Shown piece by piece: positions 1 to 8,760 of a stretch of 64,000 nucleotides of DNA. Origin of the DNA: Candidatus Phytoplasma mali (GTDB lineage: Bacteria; Bacillota_I; Bacilli_A; Acholeplasmatales; Acholeplasmataceae); contig NC_011047.1 of the NCBI RefSeq assembly GCF_000026205.1, forward strand, positions 496,001 through 560,000, written 5' to 3'. The position numbers were made by a program, and so were the translations under genes. Every line of letters starts with the position of its first letter. Positions within the stretch are counted from its first letter, which is position 1. Under the pieces are notes generated by a model, which made no database searches, had not been told where the DNA came from, and was given only the letters and a program-made list of their open reading frames with translations.

Positions 1-2
1 AT

Positions 3-506
3 CAAAAAAATTGTAATAGTTTTGAATTCGAACAAGTTATTTTTGATTTTTTAAATCAAAATCATAACTTAATTAATCATATTTTTAAATGTAATGGTTC
101 TAATAAATTTTATGATTTCGGTATTAATTTTTTTAATTCGAAAATTAATCAATTTCAAACTTATTATTTAGATATTAAAACAACTAATAAGATATGGCGC
201 ATTGCGTATAATAATACTACTTTTTTTAATTCTAAAAATCTAATTAAAAATTCTCATATTTTTACTAAATCTAAAATGAAACAATTTTTAAAACATAATC
301 CAAAATCGTTATTAATTTTTTGTTATGAAAAAAACACTAATAATGGTTTATTTTTTTTAAATGCTAAAACTCAATTAAAATATTATCAAATTTTTTTTCA
401 AGCAAAAAATACTTTTCAAATTCAATTTTCATTAGTTTTTAAAAAATATAAAAACACTAATTTTTTAAAATCAATTACGATTTTTAAAAATGTTTTTAAT
501 TACTAA
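3..506 (+). CDS. Unknown protein, 5' end cut by the window edge
   Basis: The frame ending at the stop at 506 is open without interruption back to base 3, so the ATG at 276 is probably internal and the true start lies left of the window. At least 167 residues are visible. The protein is rich in Asn, Lys, Phe and Tyr, with no membrane segment or motif that I recognise. It ends 31 bases before the DnaB-like helicase gene on the same strand and shares its G-poor composition, so it probably belongs to the same replication element. Function unknown. Confidence 0.6.
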   Translation, partial: QKNCNSFEFEQVIFDFLNQNHNLINHIFKCNGSNKFYDFGINFFNSKINQFQTYYLDIKTTNKIWRIAYNNTTFFNSKNLIKNSHIFTKSKMKQFLKHNPKSLLIFCYEKNTNNGLFFLNAKTQLKYYQIFFQAKNTFQIQFSLVFKKYKNTNFLKSITIFKNVFNY

Positions 507-536
507 AAAATCAAAAAAATAAAAAAAGGAGTAAAA

Positions 537-1988
537 ATGACGAAAAATATTAACTTCAAATCTGAAACAATTTTAATTACTAAATTAATTCAAACTTTAA
601 ATTCTAATCAATCAAAAGATATTAAAAACATCATTATTTTATTAAAAAATGTTAAATTTAACGAAACAAAATATCAACAAATTTTTAATTTAATTTACCA
701 AATTTATCAAAATAATTCTACCATTAATTTAACTGATTTTTTAACTTATAATCAATATTTACCTAATTCTAATATTAATCAAGTTTTAATTCAAGAATTA
801 TTAAAAACACCTTTAATTTCAAATTTAGAATTAAATGATAATTTAAACACTTTAAATAATTTTAAAATTCAACAACAAATGTGGTTAAATATTTCAACTA
901 CTTTAAATAAAATTAAAACTAATACAATTTTACCTAATTTTAACGAATTAAATCAATTAGCTAATCAAATTTTAACTATTCCTAAAATTGAAAATTCAAG
1001 TAGTAAACATTTTGCTGAATTAATTATTAATTATTTAATCAAAATGAATTCAGGTATTGCTAATTTACAAAAAAGTGTTTTAACTAATAATTTTAAAACT
1101 CTTAATTATTTACAATTTAATCATTATTTTAATTCAATTAGTAAAGGCAAATTAATTACTTATTCAGCTTTAACTGGATTTGGAAAAACTACTTTTGCTT
1201 TAAATTTAATTTTAGAATTTTCAGATAATTATTATTTAATTCATCAAAAATATCCTAAAATTAAATTTTTAAGTTTAGAAATGAATTGTGATGAATTATT
1301 AGAACGTATTTTAGCTATTAAAACTAAAACTAATTTAAGTACCATTATTAATAAAAGTTTTGAAATTGATAATTTTTATACTACTAATGGAATTAATAAT
1401 GGTGAAATTTACTCTACTCAATTTGATGAATACGTTAATAAAATTAAAACAATTCCAAAATATAATTTTTTAATCGATTCATTTCCAAAATTTAACGATA
1501 TTAATAGTCTTGAAAATCAAATTCGTCTTGAATCTCGAAATAAAAATTTAGATATGTTGTTTATTGACTATTTAAATTTAATTCAAAATCCTGAATTTAC
1601 TTACAATCCTGAAAGAAGTATTGATAACATTGTTTTACGTTTAAAAACTCTAAGTGTTGAATTAGAAATACCAATTTTTCTAATTACTCAATTTACTAAA
1701 GAAGCTTCTAAAAATACTAAAAACAACGATTTTAACGTCGTTGATATGAAAGGTTCAAGTTCAATTTCTCAACATTCAGATATTGTTTTTTATTTACAAA
1801 ATCTTAATTTCAAATCCGAAAATGAAAAAAATCATTATGCTACAACTAATCCAATCAAACTATTAATCACTAAAAATCGAAACGGTAAATTAGGTTCAAT
1901 TATTTATGATTTTCAAAAAAAATACCAAACTTTTACTGAAATTGAACCATTTATTGAAAAAGATGACGAAAAAATACTCAATGATTAA
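537..1988 (+). CDS. dnaB: DnaB-type replicative helicase (accessory copy)
   Basis: Hexameric DNA helicase of the DnaB/RecA-fold family, expected to unwind DNA at a replication fork. Visible motifs in order: Walker A TGFGKTTF near residue 213; motif H1a SLEMNCDELLERIL near 246; Walker B MLFIDYLNLI near 340; motif H3 with FLITQ and then MKGSSSISQHSD; motif H4 KNRNG with the expected arginine near the C-terminus. The N-terminal ~180 residues are only loosely like a DnaB N-domain and are very Asn/Ile-rich. The length of 483 aa is slightly above the usual ~450. The start is supported by AGGAG seven bases upstream. It sits with an unknown gene, polC and a transposase. PMU-type phytoplasma elements carry dnaB, so this is likely the element's own helicase rather than the housekeeping copy. 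Confidence 0.85.
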   Translation: MTKNINFKSETILITKLIQTLNSNQSKDIKNIIILLKNVKFNETKYQQIFNLIYQIYQNNSTINLTDFLTYNQYLPNSNINQVLIQELLKTPLISNLELNDNLNTLNNFKIQQQMWLNISTTLNKIKTNTILPNFNELNQLANQILTIPKIENSSSKHFAELIINYLIKMNSGIANLQKSVLTNNFKTLNYLQFNHYFNSISKGKLITYSALTGFGKTTFALNLILEFSDNYYLIHQKYPKIKFLSLEMNCDELLERILAIKTKTNLSTIINKSFEIDNFYTTNGINNGEIYSTQFDEYVNKIKTIPKYNFLIDSFPKFNDINSLENQIRLESRNKNLDMLFIDYLNLIQNPEFTYNPERSIDNIVLRLKTLSVELEIPIFLITQFTKEASKNTKNNDFNVVDMKGSSSISQHSDIVFYLQNLNFKSENEKNHYATTNPIKLLITKNRNGKLGSIIYDFQKKYQTFTEIEPFIEKDDEKILND

Positions 1989-2001
1989 AAACAGGTACCA
2001 A

Positions 2002-2050
2002 AAAATACCTTTATTTTGTTAGTAAATTTATTTTTGGTATTATTATACTC
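2002..2050 (+). promoter_or_regulatory. Element-specific intergenic motif, copy 1
   Basis: Starts 14 bases after the dnaB stop. It begins with AAAAATACCT and ends with TTTTTGGTATTATTATAC, so ATACC and GGTAT can pair. Close relatives lie before polC (4228) and after the transposase gene (9834). It occurs only in the 1-9.9 kb block. Role unknown; it could be a promoter, processing or termination signal of the element. Confidence 0.4.
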
Positions 2051-2062
2051 TTATTAAGAAAA

Positions 2063-2097
2063 AATACTAATTAAGTTCTATAATTAGTATTTTTTTT
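2063..2097 (+). terminator. Intrinsic terminator after dnaB
   Basis: Perfect 11-bp stem, AATACTAATTA with TAATTAGTATT, a 7-base loop, then a T run. It separates the dnaB gene from the 387-aa gene. Confidence 0.75.
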
Positions 2098-2202
2098 AAT
2101 TTAATTTTTAAATATCGTTTTAAATTATTAAAAAATTTTAAATTTTAATAATTTAAATGGATATTTTAATCAATATCCTTATTAATTAAAAAAGGAGGAA
2201 AT

Positions 2203-3366
2203 ATGTTAACGAATTTAACAAAAATTACTAATTTTACTATTTTAACTGAAAAGTTATCAAATATTGAAACCATTAAAATTGCATTATCTTTTCGAATTAA
2301 TTATCAATTTTCAATTTCTAATCAAAGTAAAAAAGCCGATTTTGTTGTTAATTTTGGTTCAAATAATTTAAACGAATATGAAAATTCAATTTTTTATGAT
2401 AAAAGTTTTTTTAATCATATTCAAAAAAATATTAAAGAAAAAATGGATTTTCCAATTTCCATTGTTTATGAAAAAACTAAAATCACTACTAATTCAAATT
2501 CAAATTCAAATTCAAATTCTAATATTAAACCAATTATTAACTTTTTAAACCATTTAAATCCAAATGCTTTATCTAATTTAACCATTTTAATTCAAAAATA
2601 TACCAAAAAAAATCAAGTTTTTGAATACTATAATTACAAAAATCATACTTTTTATGTTTCAGAAATTAATTATCCTTTAATTATTAATCAAAAAAACATT
2701 CTATATCAACAATTAAATCACGATTTACCAATTACAAAACCTCAAACTAATGAAACAAATTTAGAAATTGATTATTTTAATGATACTAAATATTTAGGTT
2801 CAAAATCAATTTTTCAACATCAATATCGTGATTTTAATAAAAATCAAATCAAAGAGTTATTAATTCCAATTTTAAAATCAAAATTAAAAACTTTAAAATT
2901 AATTCCTTTTAAAAACGAAACGAAATTAGATCAATTTCAACAACCATTAAAAACCAATTACGTTCTAAAATATAATCGAATTTTATATTTAAAAGCTGAT
3001 TTACCATATTTAAAGTTTTTCTTAAAACAAACATCAATTGGTTTTAAAGTTAAAAGTAATCGTTTAAATATTAAACGAAAAAGTTTTTATTTTAAAAATC
3101 GACGATTTTATTTTAATTTAAGTACTTTAAAATATCAAAATCAAAATTTTGAATATTTAATCGATTTAAAAGGTAAAAATCGTTATAGTTTAGGAATCAT
3201 TAATTTAAATCAAAAAAATGAATTCAAATATTTAACTATTAATATTGAAACTAATTTATCAATTAATAAGATTAATTTAATCCAAGATTTATATTCTAAA
3301 TTAAGTATCAAATTTGATTTAAAACTTTTTAATCAAATTTGGAATTTAATTGAAAAAGAATTATAA
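2203..3366 (+). CDS. Unknown 387-aa protein of the replication element
   Basis: A clear GGAGG ribosome-binding site lies six bases upstream of the ATG. The protein is Asn/Lys/Tyr-rich and probably soluble: no signal peptide or membrane segment is evident. Residues near 98-108 are an Asn-Ser dipeptide run encoded by a short microsatellite. The C-terminal third is basic. I recognise no family motif. Its position between dnaB and polC suggests a replication or DNA-processing role (primase or initiator would be the missing functions), but nothing in the sequence proves this. Confidence 0.65.
   Translation: MLTNLTKITNFTILTEKLSNIETIKIALSFRINYQFSISNQSKKADFVVNFGSNNLNEYENSIFYDKSFFNHIQKNIKEKMDFPISIVYEKTKITTNSNSNSNSNSNIKPIINFLNHLNPNALSNLTILIQKYTKKNQVFEYYNYKNHTFYVSEINYPLIINQKNILYQQLNHDLPITKPQTNETNLEIDYFNDTKYLGSKSIFQHQYRDFNKNQIKELLIPILKSKLKTLKLIPFKNETKLDQFQQPLKTNYVLKYNRILYLKADLPYLKFFLKQTSIGFKVKSNRLNIKRKSFYFKNRRFYFNLSTLKYQNQNFEYLIDLKGKNRYSLGIINLNQKNEFKYLTINIETNLSINKINLIQDLYSKLSIKFDLKLFNQIWNLIEKEL
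2489..2524 (+). repeat. AATTCA hexanucleotide microsatellite
   Basis: About five tandem copies of a six-base unit inside the 387-aa gene, encoding alternating Asn-Ser. Length changes would be in frame and so would only add or remove Asn-Ser pairs. Confidence 0.7.
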
Positions 3367-3401
3367 TTTAAAACTTAATTCTAAATTAAACCTAAAAAAA
3401 T

Positions 3402-3473
3402 ACCATTATTTGGTTATTAAATCAAAATAAACATCTATTATATACCTTAATAAACTATTAACCAAATAAAGGT
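3402..3473. repeat. 15-bp near-perfect inverted repeat
   Basis: Arms at 3402-3416 (ACCATTATTTGGTTA) and 3459-3473 (TAACCAAATAAAGGT) differ from perfect complementarity at one position and flank a 42-base AT spacer. It lies just after the 387-aa gene. It may be a transcript-end hairpin or a protein-binding site; there is no T run after the second arm. Confidence 0.45.
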
Positions 3474-3570
3474 CTTTAAACGTTTAATAATTATAATTTA
3501 AATTTTTTTAAAAAAAAACTTCAATTTGAAAAAAGATACGTAAAATACGCGCTAAAATGTCGAATTTACA

Positions 3571-3705
3571 ATGACAACACATACCAACATAGATACAACA
3601 ATAGTGACAACATTAGTGGCAATGATAAGTGATACAACGACAACAATAGTGACAACATTTGCTTTTCGTTTTTATTCGATTTTTATTTACGATTTAAGTA
3701 CCTGA
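3571..3705 (+). other. Iteron-like direct repeats overlapping a Thr-rich 44-codon ORF
   Basis: The block ACAACAATAGTGACAACATT occurs at about 3594-3613 and again near 3639-3658, with further GATACAAC units between them. The local base composition is C/A-rich and stands out from the AT-rich surroundings. The same stretch is an open frame from ATG 3571 to TGA 3703 encoding a Thr-rich 44-residue peptide with no ribosome-binding site. It could be iterons of a replication origin in front of polC, or a repetitive small gene. I cannot decide from sequence alone. Confidence 0.35.
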
Positions 3706-3758
3706 TATTTATATTTTATATTTATAAAAAAATAGATATATTTTTTTTATATTTATAT

Positions 3759-3977
3759 ATGTCTGTTTTTTTTATTATTATATATATATTTTTTTATATA
3801 AAAACCAAGCTTTTTTTTAAATCACGTTTTGAAGTAATTTTGGTTTATATTATCATAGCATTATTTTTTTATTTTAAGAATAGTTATTTTTATCTAGCAG
3901 TTTCTTTTTTATTCCTTATAAGAGAAATAATGTTTATAATAAAAGCTCGATTTTGTAAATTTCTCATGTTAATCTAA
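3759..3977 (+). CDS. Possible small hydrophobic protein (72 aa)
   Basis: Open frame for a very hydrophobic peptide with two or three predicted membrane segments. No convincing ribosome-binding site precedes the ATG, only a T-rich run, and hydrophobic frames arise easily in T-rich DNA. It lies between the iteron-like block and polC. Weak candidate. Confidence 0.25.
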   Translation: MSVFFIIIYIFFYIKTKLFFKSRFEVILVYIIIALFFYFKNSYFYLAVSFLFLIREIMFIIKARFCKFLMLI

Positions 3978-4394
3978 CATTAAATTATTATCAATATTTT
4001 TTTTATTTTTTAAAAAAAAATAAAAAAAAATTTTGAATCGAGAAATAAATTGAAGCAAAATGATACCAAAATTAACTTCATCAAAATTAAATTACAATTG
4101 AAAATTTAAATTATCTTTAAATTGAAAAGAATTTAAAAATCTAAAAGAAGTAAAAAATAATTTATCACCTTTTTTTCGTTTTCCATTTTGTCTTAAAATT
4201 TTTTTATAATTGGTAATTTCAATATCGAAAATACCTTTTATTTTGTTCGTAAATTTATTTTGAGTATAAATGTATCATTTAAAATTAAAAGTTAACAAAA
4301 ACGTTATTTTTATTAAAATCAAATTAATTAATTTTAATACCATTTTTTAATGGTATTTTTTTTTATTTAAAAAATCATCTTTAAAGGAGCTTTT
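3978..4394 (+). other. polC upstream region
   Basis: Non-coding. It contains the second copy of the element-specific motif (about 4228-4267, AAAATACCTTTTATTTTG followed by TTCGTAAATTTATTTTGAG) and an intrinsic terminator hairpin at 4336-4364. It ends with AAAGGAG eight bases before the polC start. Confidence 0.5.
4336..4364 (+). terminator. Terminator or attenuator in the polC leader
   Basis: A 9-bp stem AATACCATT/AATGGTATT with a T4 loop and a T9 run, about 30 bases before the polC start. It could end upstream transcription or attenuate polC. Confidence 0.65.
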
Positions 4395-7300
4395 ATGTCA
4401 AAAATTATTAAACAAATTATTAAGAATCATGAACTTTTTTACGAAAACAATCAATTAATTAAAATCTTTCATCGTGATTTTATTCTTGAAATTACAAAAA
4501 AAGAATTCATTTTAATTATTAAAAATCAAACTAAATTTCAAAATTTTAAATTTCAAAAAACTAATTTCCAATTAAAAGAAATTAATTATCAAAATTTGGA
4601 TTATCAAAAATTAATTATTAAACCAAATAAAATTAATCCACATTTAATCCAAAATCTAAAATTAGATCAAAAAATTATTTATAAAAACAATCAAATTATT
4701 AAAAAAATTCGAACTAAAATCGAAAATAATACAAAAAATTATTATTTTTTAGATTCAAATTTAATTTATTGTCAAGAATTAGATTTAACTCACCAAGGTT
4801 ATAAAAATATTTATCATTATATTTACGCTCAAAAAAATAAAGGTGATTTATTACTCAAAATAGTTAATCAAACTATTCCAAAATTAAAACCACAATACCA
4901 AACTTTATATCAAACTTATCAAACTATTAAACCACAAATTAAATTACAAGTTGATAATTTTACGATTATTCCACATTCTAAAGTTCAATATTTAGCTTTA
5001 ATTAACCAAAATTATGGTTTTAAAAATAAAACTTTAACATTAAAAGGTTATATTCAAGAAATTCAATTTAAACCAAGTTATTTAGATAATGAAAAATTGG
5101 TTTTAGAATTTATTTTAGCTAAAAAAACTTTCGATTTAAGTAGTGATGATGCAATTTTGGTTAAAAAATTCGATTTTAATATTGATGAAAAACAAAAATG
5201 GCAAAATGCTGAAATTCAAAATGATGATTATTTAGAAATTACTGGAACAATTTATCAACCAAAAATCAACGATCAAGTTTATTTAATTTTAAAAACTTAT
5301 CAAAAAATTATTTTACCAATTAAAATTGACAAACAAGTTGGTTTAAAACGAATTGAATTTTCAGCTCATACAAAAATGTCAGAATTTAATGGTTTAATTA
5401 GTCCTGAAACTTATTTAACACGTTTAAATCAATATCAACATTCAAGTATTGCTTTTATTGATTTAGATAATGTTATTGCATTTCCAAAAATTGAAGCAGT
5501 TTTTAAAAATACAAATATTAAACCAATTTATGGATTAGAAATTTATTTTCAATCAAATCAAAAACTTTATCTTAATAATCCAAAAATTACTCAAGATTAT
5601 GATTTAAATTTAGCTACATATGTAATTTTTGATTTTGAAACTACTGGATTATCAAAAATTAACGATCAAATTATTGAAATTGCTGCAATTAAAATTCAAA
5701 ATAATCAAATTATTGATGAATTTCAAACTTTAATCAATCCTCAACAAGAATTAACTCCTTTTATTGAAAATTTAACCAATATTTCTAATCAAGATTTAAA
5801 AAATCAACCATTAATTGCTACAATTTTACCAAAATTTTTAAAATTTTGTGAAAATAGTATTTTAATAGCACATAATATTAGTTTCGATATGGGATTTTTA
5901 GTTAATCAAACTAAAAAACATTTAAATTTGAAATTAAATTTACCTTTTATTGATACATTAAATTTAGCTCGTTATTGTTTGGATTCAAATTTACGTTATT
6001 TTAATTTAAAAAGTTTAGCTAAATATTTTAAAATTTCTTTTGAAAATCATCATCGTGCTATGAGTGATGTTTTAATTACTAAAACCATTTTTCAACAACT
6101 TTTAAATTATTTATTAACCAAAAACATTCAATTTTATCAACAATTAAAATTAACTTTACCAGTTAAATTTATTAAACCTTTTCGTATTACACTATTAGTT
6201 AAAAATCAAATTGGTTTAACTACTTTATATCAATTATTAAGTAAAGCACAAATAACTAATTTTAATTCAACCACTAAATTAACATTTATGGATTTAATTA
6301 ATCATCGTTCTAATTTATTAATTGGTAATACTATTAATGATGGTGATTTAATGGAAATTGCTTTAAATGAAAATGATTTTGATTTAGAAAATGCTATTAA
6401 TTTTTATGATTATATTACAATTCAACCAATTACTTGTTATCAACATTTAATGTTAAATTTAGGTACTAATGGTTCAAAAATTATTCAAAATGCTATTAAA
6501 AGAATTATTAAATTTGCTAAAAAAGCTAAAAAATTAATTATTGCTACAGGAAATGTTTTTTATTTAGATCACGAACAAAAAAAATATTATGCTATTTATA
6601 CCAAAACTGCTTTAATAGCTAAGAAATTACATCCATTAGTTAAATGTGAATTCGAGGATTTACCTAATAATGCTTTTTTAACAACCACTGAAATGTTAAA
6701 AATGTTTGAATTTTTAAATGATTCAAAATTAATTGAGGAAATTGTGATTATTAATCCTAATTTATTAAATACCAAAATTGCTTCAATTAATATTTTGCCA
6801 CAAAAATTATTAACTTTAGCTGATAATGAATTAGCTACTTCACCTTTAAAAATTAATAGTATTAATCAAACTTTAAAACAAATCATTTTAACTAAAATGA
6901 TAACTAAATATGGTGAAAATTGGTCTTTAGAATTAAAACAACGTTTTTATCAAGAATTTCAAATTATTATTAATCATCAAAGTCCTAATTATGAAAATAT
7001 TACTGTAATGTATTTATTAGCTTATTTATTAGTTCAAAAATCACTTCAAGATGGTTATTTAGTTGGTTCTCGAGGTTCAATTGGTTCATCATTTATTGCT
7101 TATTTAATTGGAATTACGGAAGTTAATCCATTAAAACCACATTATTATTGTCAAAATTGTTTACAAACTTGGTTTAATGTATCAGAATTAGAATCAACAA
7201 TTGAATGTCCTCGTTGTGATTTATTATTATTCAAAACTGGTAATAATATTCCATTTGAAGCTTTTTTAGGTTTAAATGGTAATAAAACCCCTGATATTGA

Positions 7301-8744
7301 TTTAAATTTTGCTTCTAAATATCAAGAAAAAGCTCAAAATTATTTACAGTTTATTTTAGGCATTAAACAAGTTTTTAAAGTTAGTACAATTCAAACTATT
7401 TCGAATAAAACTGCTTTTAGTTATGTTTATAATTATTTAAAAACTCAACAAATTAAAGCACGATTTCATCAAATTAATTTAATTAGCAAACAATTAATTG
7501 GTACCAAAAGAACTATTGGCACTCATAGCTCAGGTCTAATAATTGTTCCAAAAAATAATTCAATTTATCAAATTGCCCCTTTTCAAAATTCAATTCATAA
7601 CTCAAAAATTTGGCAAACAATTAGTTTTGAATATCACAGTTTTGAAAATAATTTATCAAAATTAGATATTTTAAGTCATGAAAATCCTACTTTATTTAAA
7701 ATGTTTTTTGATTATATTAAACAACATCCAAAAAAATTTCCTTTTAAAAATTATCATGAAATTCCAATTAATGATTCCAAAGTATTTCAATTATTTACTC
7801 AAACTTTTAAAAATAGTCAAGGAATTACAATTAGTACTTTAGGTATTCCAGAATTTGGTACTAAATTTGTCCGTAAAATGTTAGTTAATATTTATCAAGT
7901 TGAAAATCAACCCTTTAATTTAGAAAAATTAATTAAAGTGTCAGGATTATCTCATGGTACTAATGTTTGGTTAAATAATGGTTTAGATATTATTAATCAA
8001 ACAAATGAATTTCAAAATTTACCAGTTAAAATTACTTTCAAAGATATTATTGCATGTCGTGAAGATATTTATAATTATTTAATCATTAATCAAGTACCAA
8101 AAATTAAAGCTTTCGAAATCATGGAATTTGTTCGAAAAGGTAAACAACATCAAAACCTCACTGAATGGCAAACTTTAATTAAACCTTATCAAAATTTAAT
8201 TCCAACATGGTATTGGAAATCAGCTTTTAAAATTAAGTATTTATTTCCAAAAGCTCATGCTTCAGCTTATACTTTAATGGCAATTAAAATTGCTTATTTT
8301 AAAGTTTATTATCCAATTTTATTTTATTATGGATATTTTTCACAAAAAATAACTCAATTTAATTACCAATTAATCATTGGTTCAATTAAAAATTTAGAAC
8401 AAGAAATTAAAACTTTAAATCAAATTAAACAACGAAAATTAACCAATTTAGAAAATGAATCCTTAATAACTTATGAATTAGTTTTAGAATTTAAACAACA
8501 AAATTTTAAATTACAACCAATTAATTGGAATTATTCAGCAATTAATGAATTTTTAATTATTAACGAAACTACTTTATTAATACCTTTAACTGCTTTAAAT
8601 TCATTAGGAATTGAAAAAGCAAATTTAATTATTCAGCAACGTCAACAAAAATTATTTACTGATAAAACTGATTTTATTAAACGAACTAAAATTAGTAAAA
8701 CTTTAATCTCCCAATTAGAAACATTAAATGGTTTTATTTTTTAG
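4395..8744 (+). CDS. polC: DNA polymerase III alpha subunit, PolC type
   Basis: Replicative DNA polymerase with proofreading exonuclease, 1449 aa, normal PolC length. Order: N-terminal and OB-like region; PHP part near residue 318; DEDDh exonuclease inserted at about 410-585 with FDFETTGL, HNISFDMGF and HHRAMSD all intact; palm with VGSRGSIGSS near 889; a four-Cys zinc site (CQNC...CPRC) near 920-945; the catalytic pair in PDIDLNF near 968; the third Asp in KLDILSHENP near 1090; C-terminal HhH region. The polymerase and exonuclease sites look active. The PHP metal site does not: the usual ExHxHT reads EFSAHT and the usual TDH reads IDL. The top strand is G-poor, Pro is mostly CCA and Arg often CGT/CGA, unlike backbone genes. 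A dnaB-like gene lies upstream and a transposase gene 16 bases downstream, so this may be an element-borne replicase, though I cannot exclude that it is the only polC of the cell. Confidence 0.93.
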   Translation: MSKIIKQIIKNHELFYENNQLIKIFHRDFILEITKKEFILIIKNQTKFQNFKFQKTNFQLKEINYQNLDYQKLIIKPNKINPHLIQNLKLDQKIIYKNNQIIKKIRTKIENNTKNYYFLDSNLIYCQELDLTHQGYKNIYHYIYAQKNKGDLLLKIVNQTIPKLKPQYQTLYQTYQTIKPQIKLQVDNFTIIPHSKVQYLALINQNYGFKNKTLTLKGYIQEIQFKPSYLDNEKLVLEFILAKKTFDLSSDDAILVKKFDFNIDEKQKWQNAEIQNDDYLEITGTIYQPKINDQVYLILKTYQKIILPIKIDKQVGLKRIEFSAHTKMSEFNGLISPETYLTRLNQYQHSSIAFIDLDNVIAFPKIEAVFKNTNIKPIYGLEIYFQSNQKLYLNNPKITQDYDLNLATYVIFDFETTGLSKINDQIIEIAAIKIQNNQIIDEFQTLINPQQELTPFIENLTNISNQDLKNQPLIATILPKFLKFCENSILIAHNISFDMGFLVNQTKKHLNLKLNLPFIDTLNLARYCLDSNLRYFNLKSLAKYFKISFENHHRAMSDVLITKTIFQQLLNYLLTKNIQFYQQLKLTLPVKFIKPFRITLLVKNQIGLTTLYQLLSKAQITNFNSTTKLTFMDLINHRSNLLIGNTINDGDLMEIALNENDFDLENAINFYDYITIQPITCYQHLMLNLGTNGSKIIQNAIKRIIKFAKKAKKLIIATGNVFYLDHEQKKYYAIYTKTALIAKKLHPLVKCEFEDLPNNAFLTTTEMLKMFEFLNDSKLIEEIVIINPNLLNTKIASINILPQKLLTLADNELATSPLKINSINQTLKQIILTKMITKYGENWSLELKQRFYQEFQIIINHQSPNYENITVMYLLAYLLVQKSLQDGYLVGSRGSIGSSFIAYLIGITEVNPLKPHYYCQNCLQTWFNVSELESTIECPRCDLLLFKTGNNIPFEAFLGLNGNKTPDIDLNFASKYQEKAQNYLQFILGIKQVFKVSTIQTISNKTAFSYVYNYLKTQQIKARFHQINLISKQLIGTKRTIGTHSSGLIIVPKNNSIYQIAPFQNSIHNSKIWQTISFEYHSFENNLSKLDILSHENPTLFKMFFDYIKQHPKKFPFKNYHEIPINDSKVFQLFTQTFKNSQGITISTLGIPEFGTKFVRKMLVNIYQVENQPFNLEKLIKVSGLSHGTNVWLNNGLDIINQTNEFQNLPVKITFKDIIACREDIYNYLIINQVPKIKAFEIMEFVRKGKQHQNLTEWQTLIKPYQNLIPTWYWKSAFKIKYLFPKAHASAYTLMAIKIAYFKVYYPILFYYGYFSQKITQFNYQLIIGSIKNLEQEIKTLNQIKQRKLTNLENESLITYELVLEFKQQNFKLQPINWNYSAINEFLIINETTLLIPLTALNSLGIEKANLIIQQRQQKLFTDKTDFIKRTKISKTLISQLETLNGFIF

Positions 8745-8760
8745 TTAGTTAGTATTTGAT

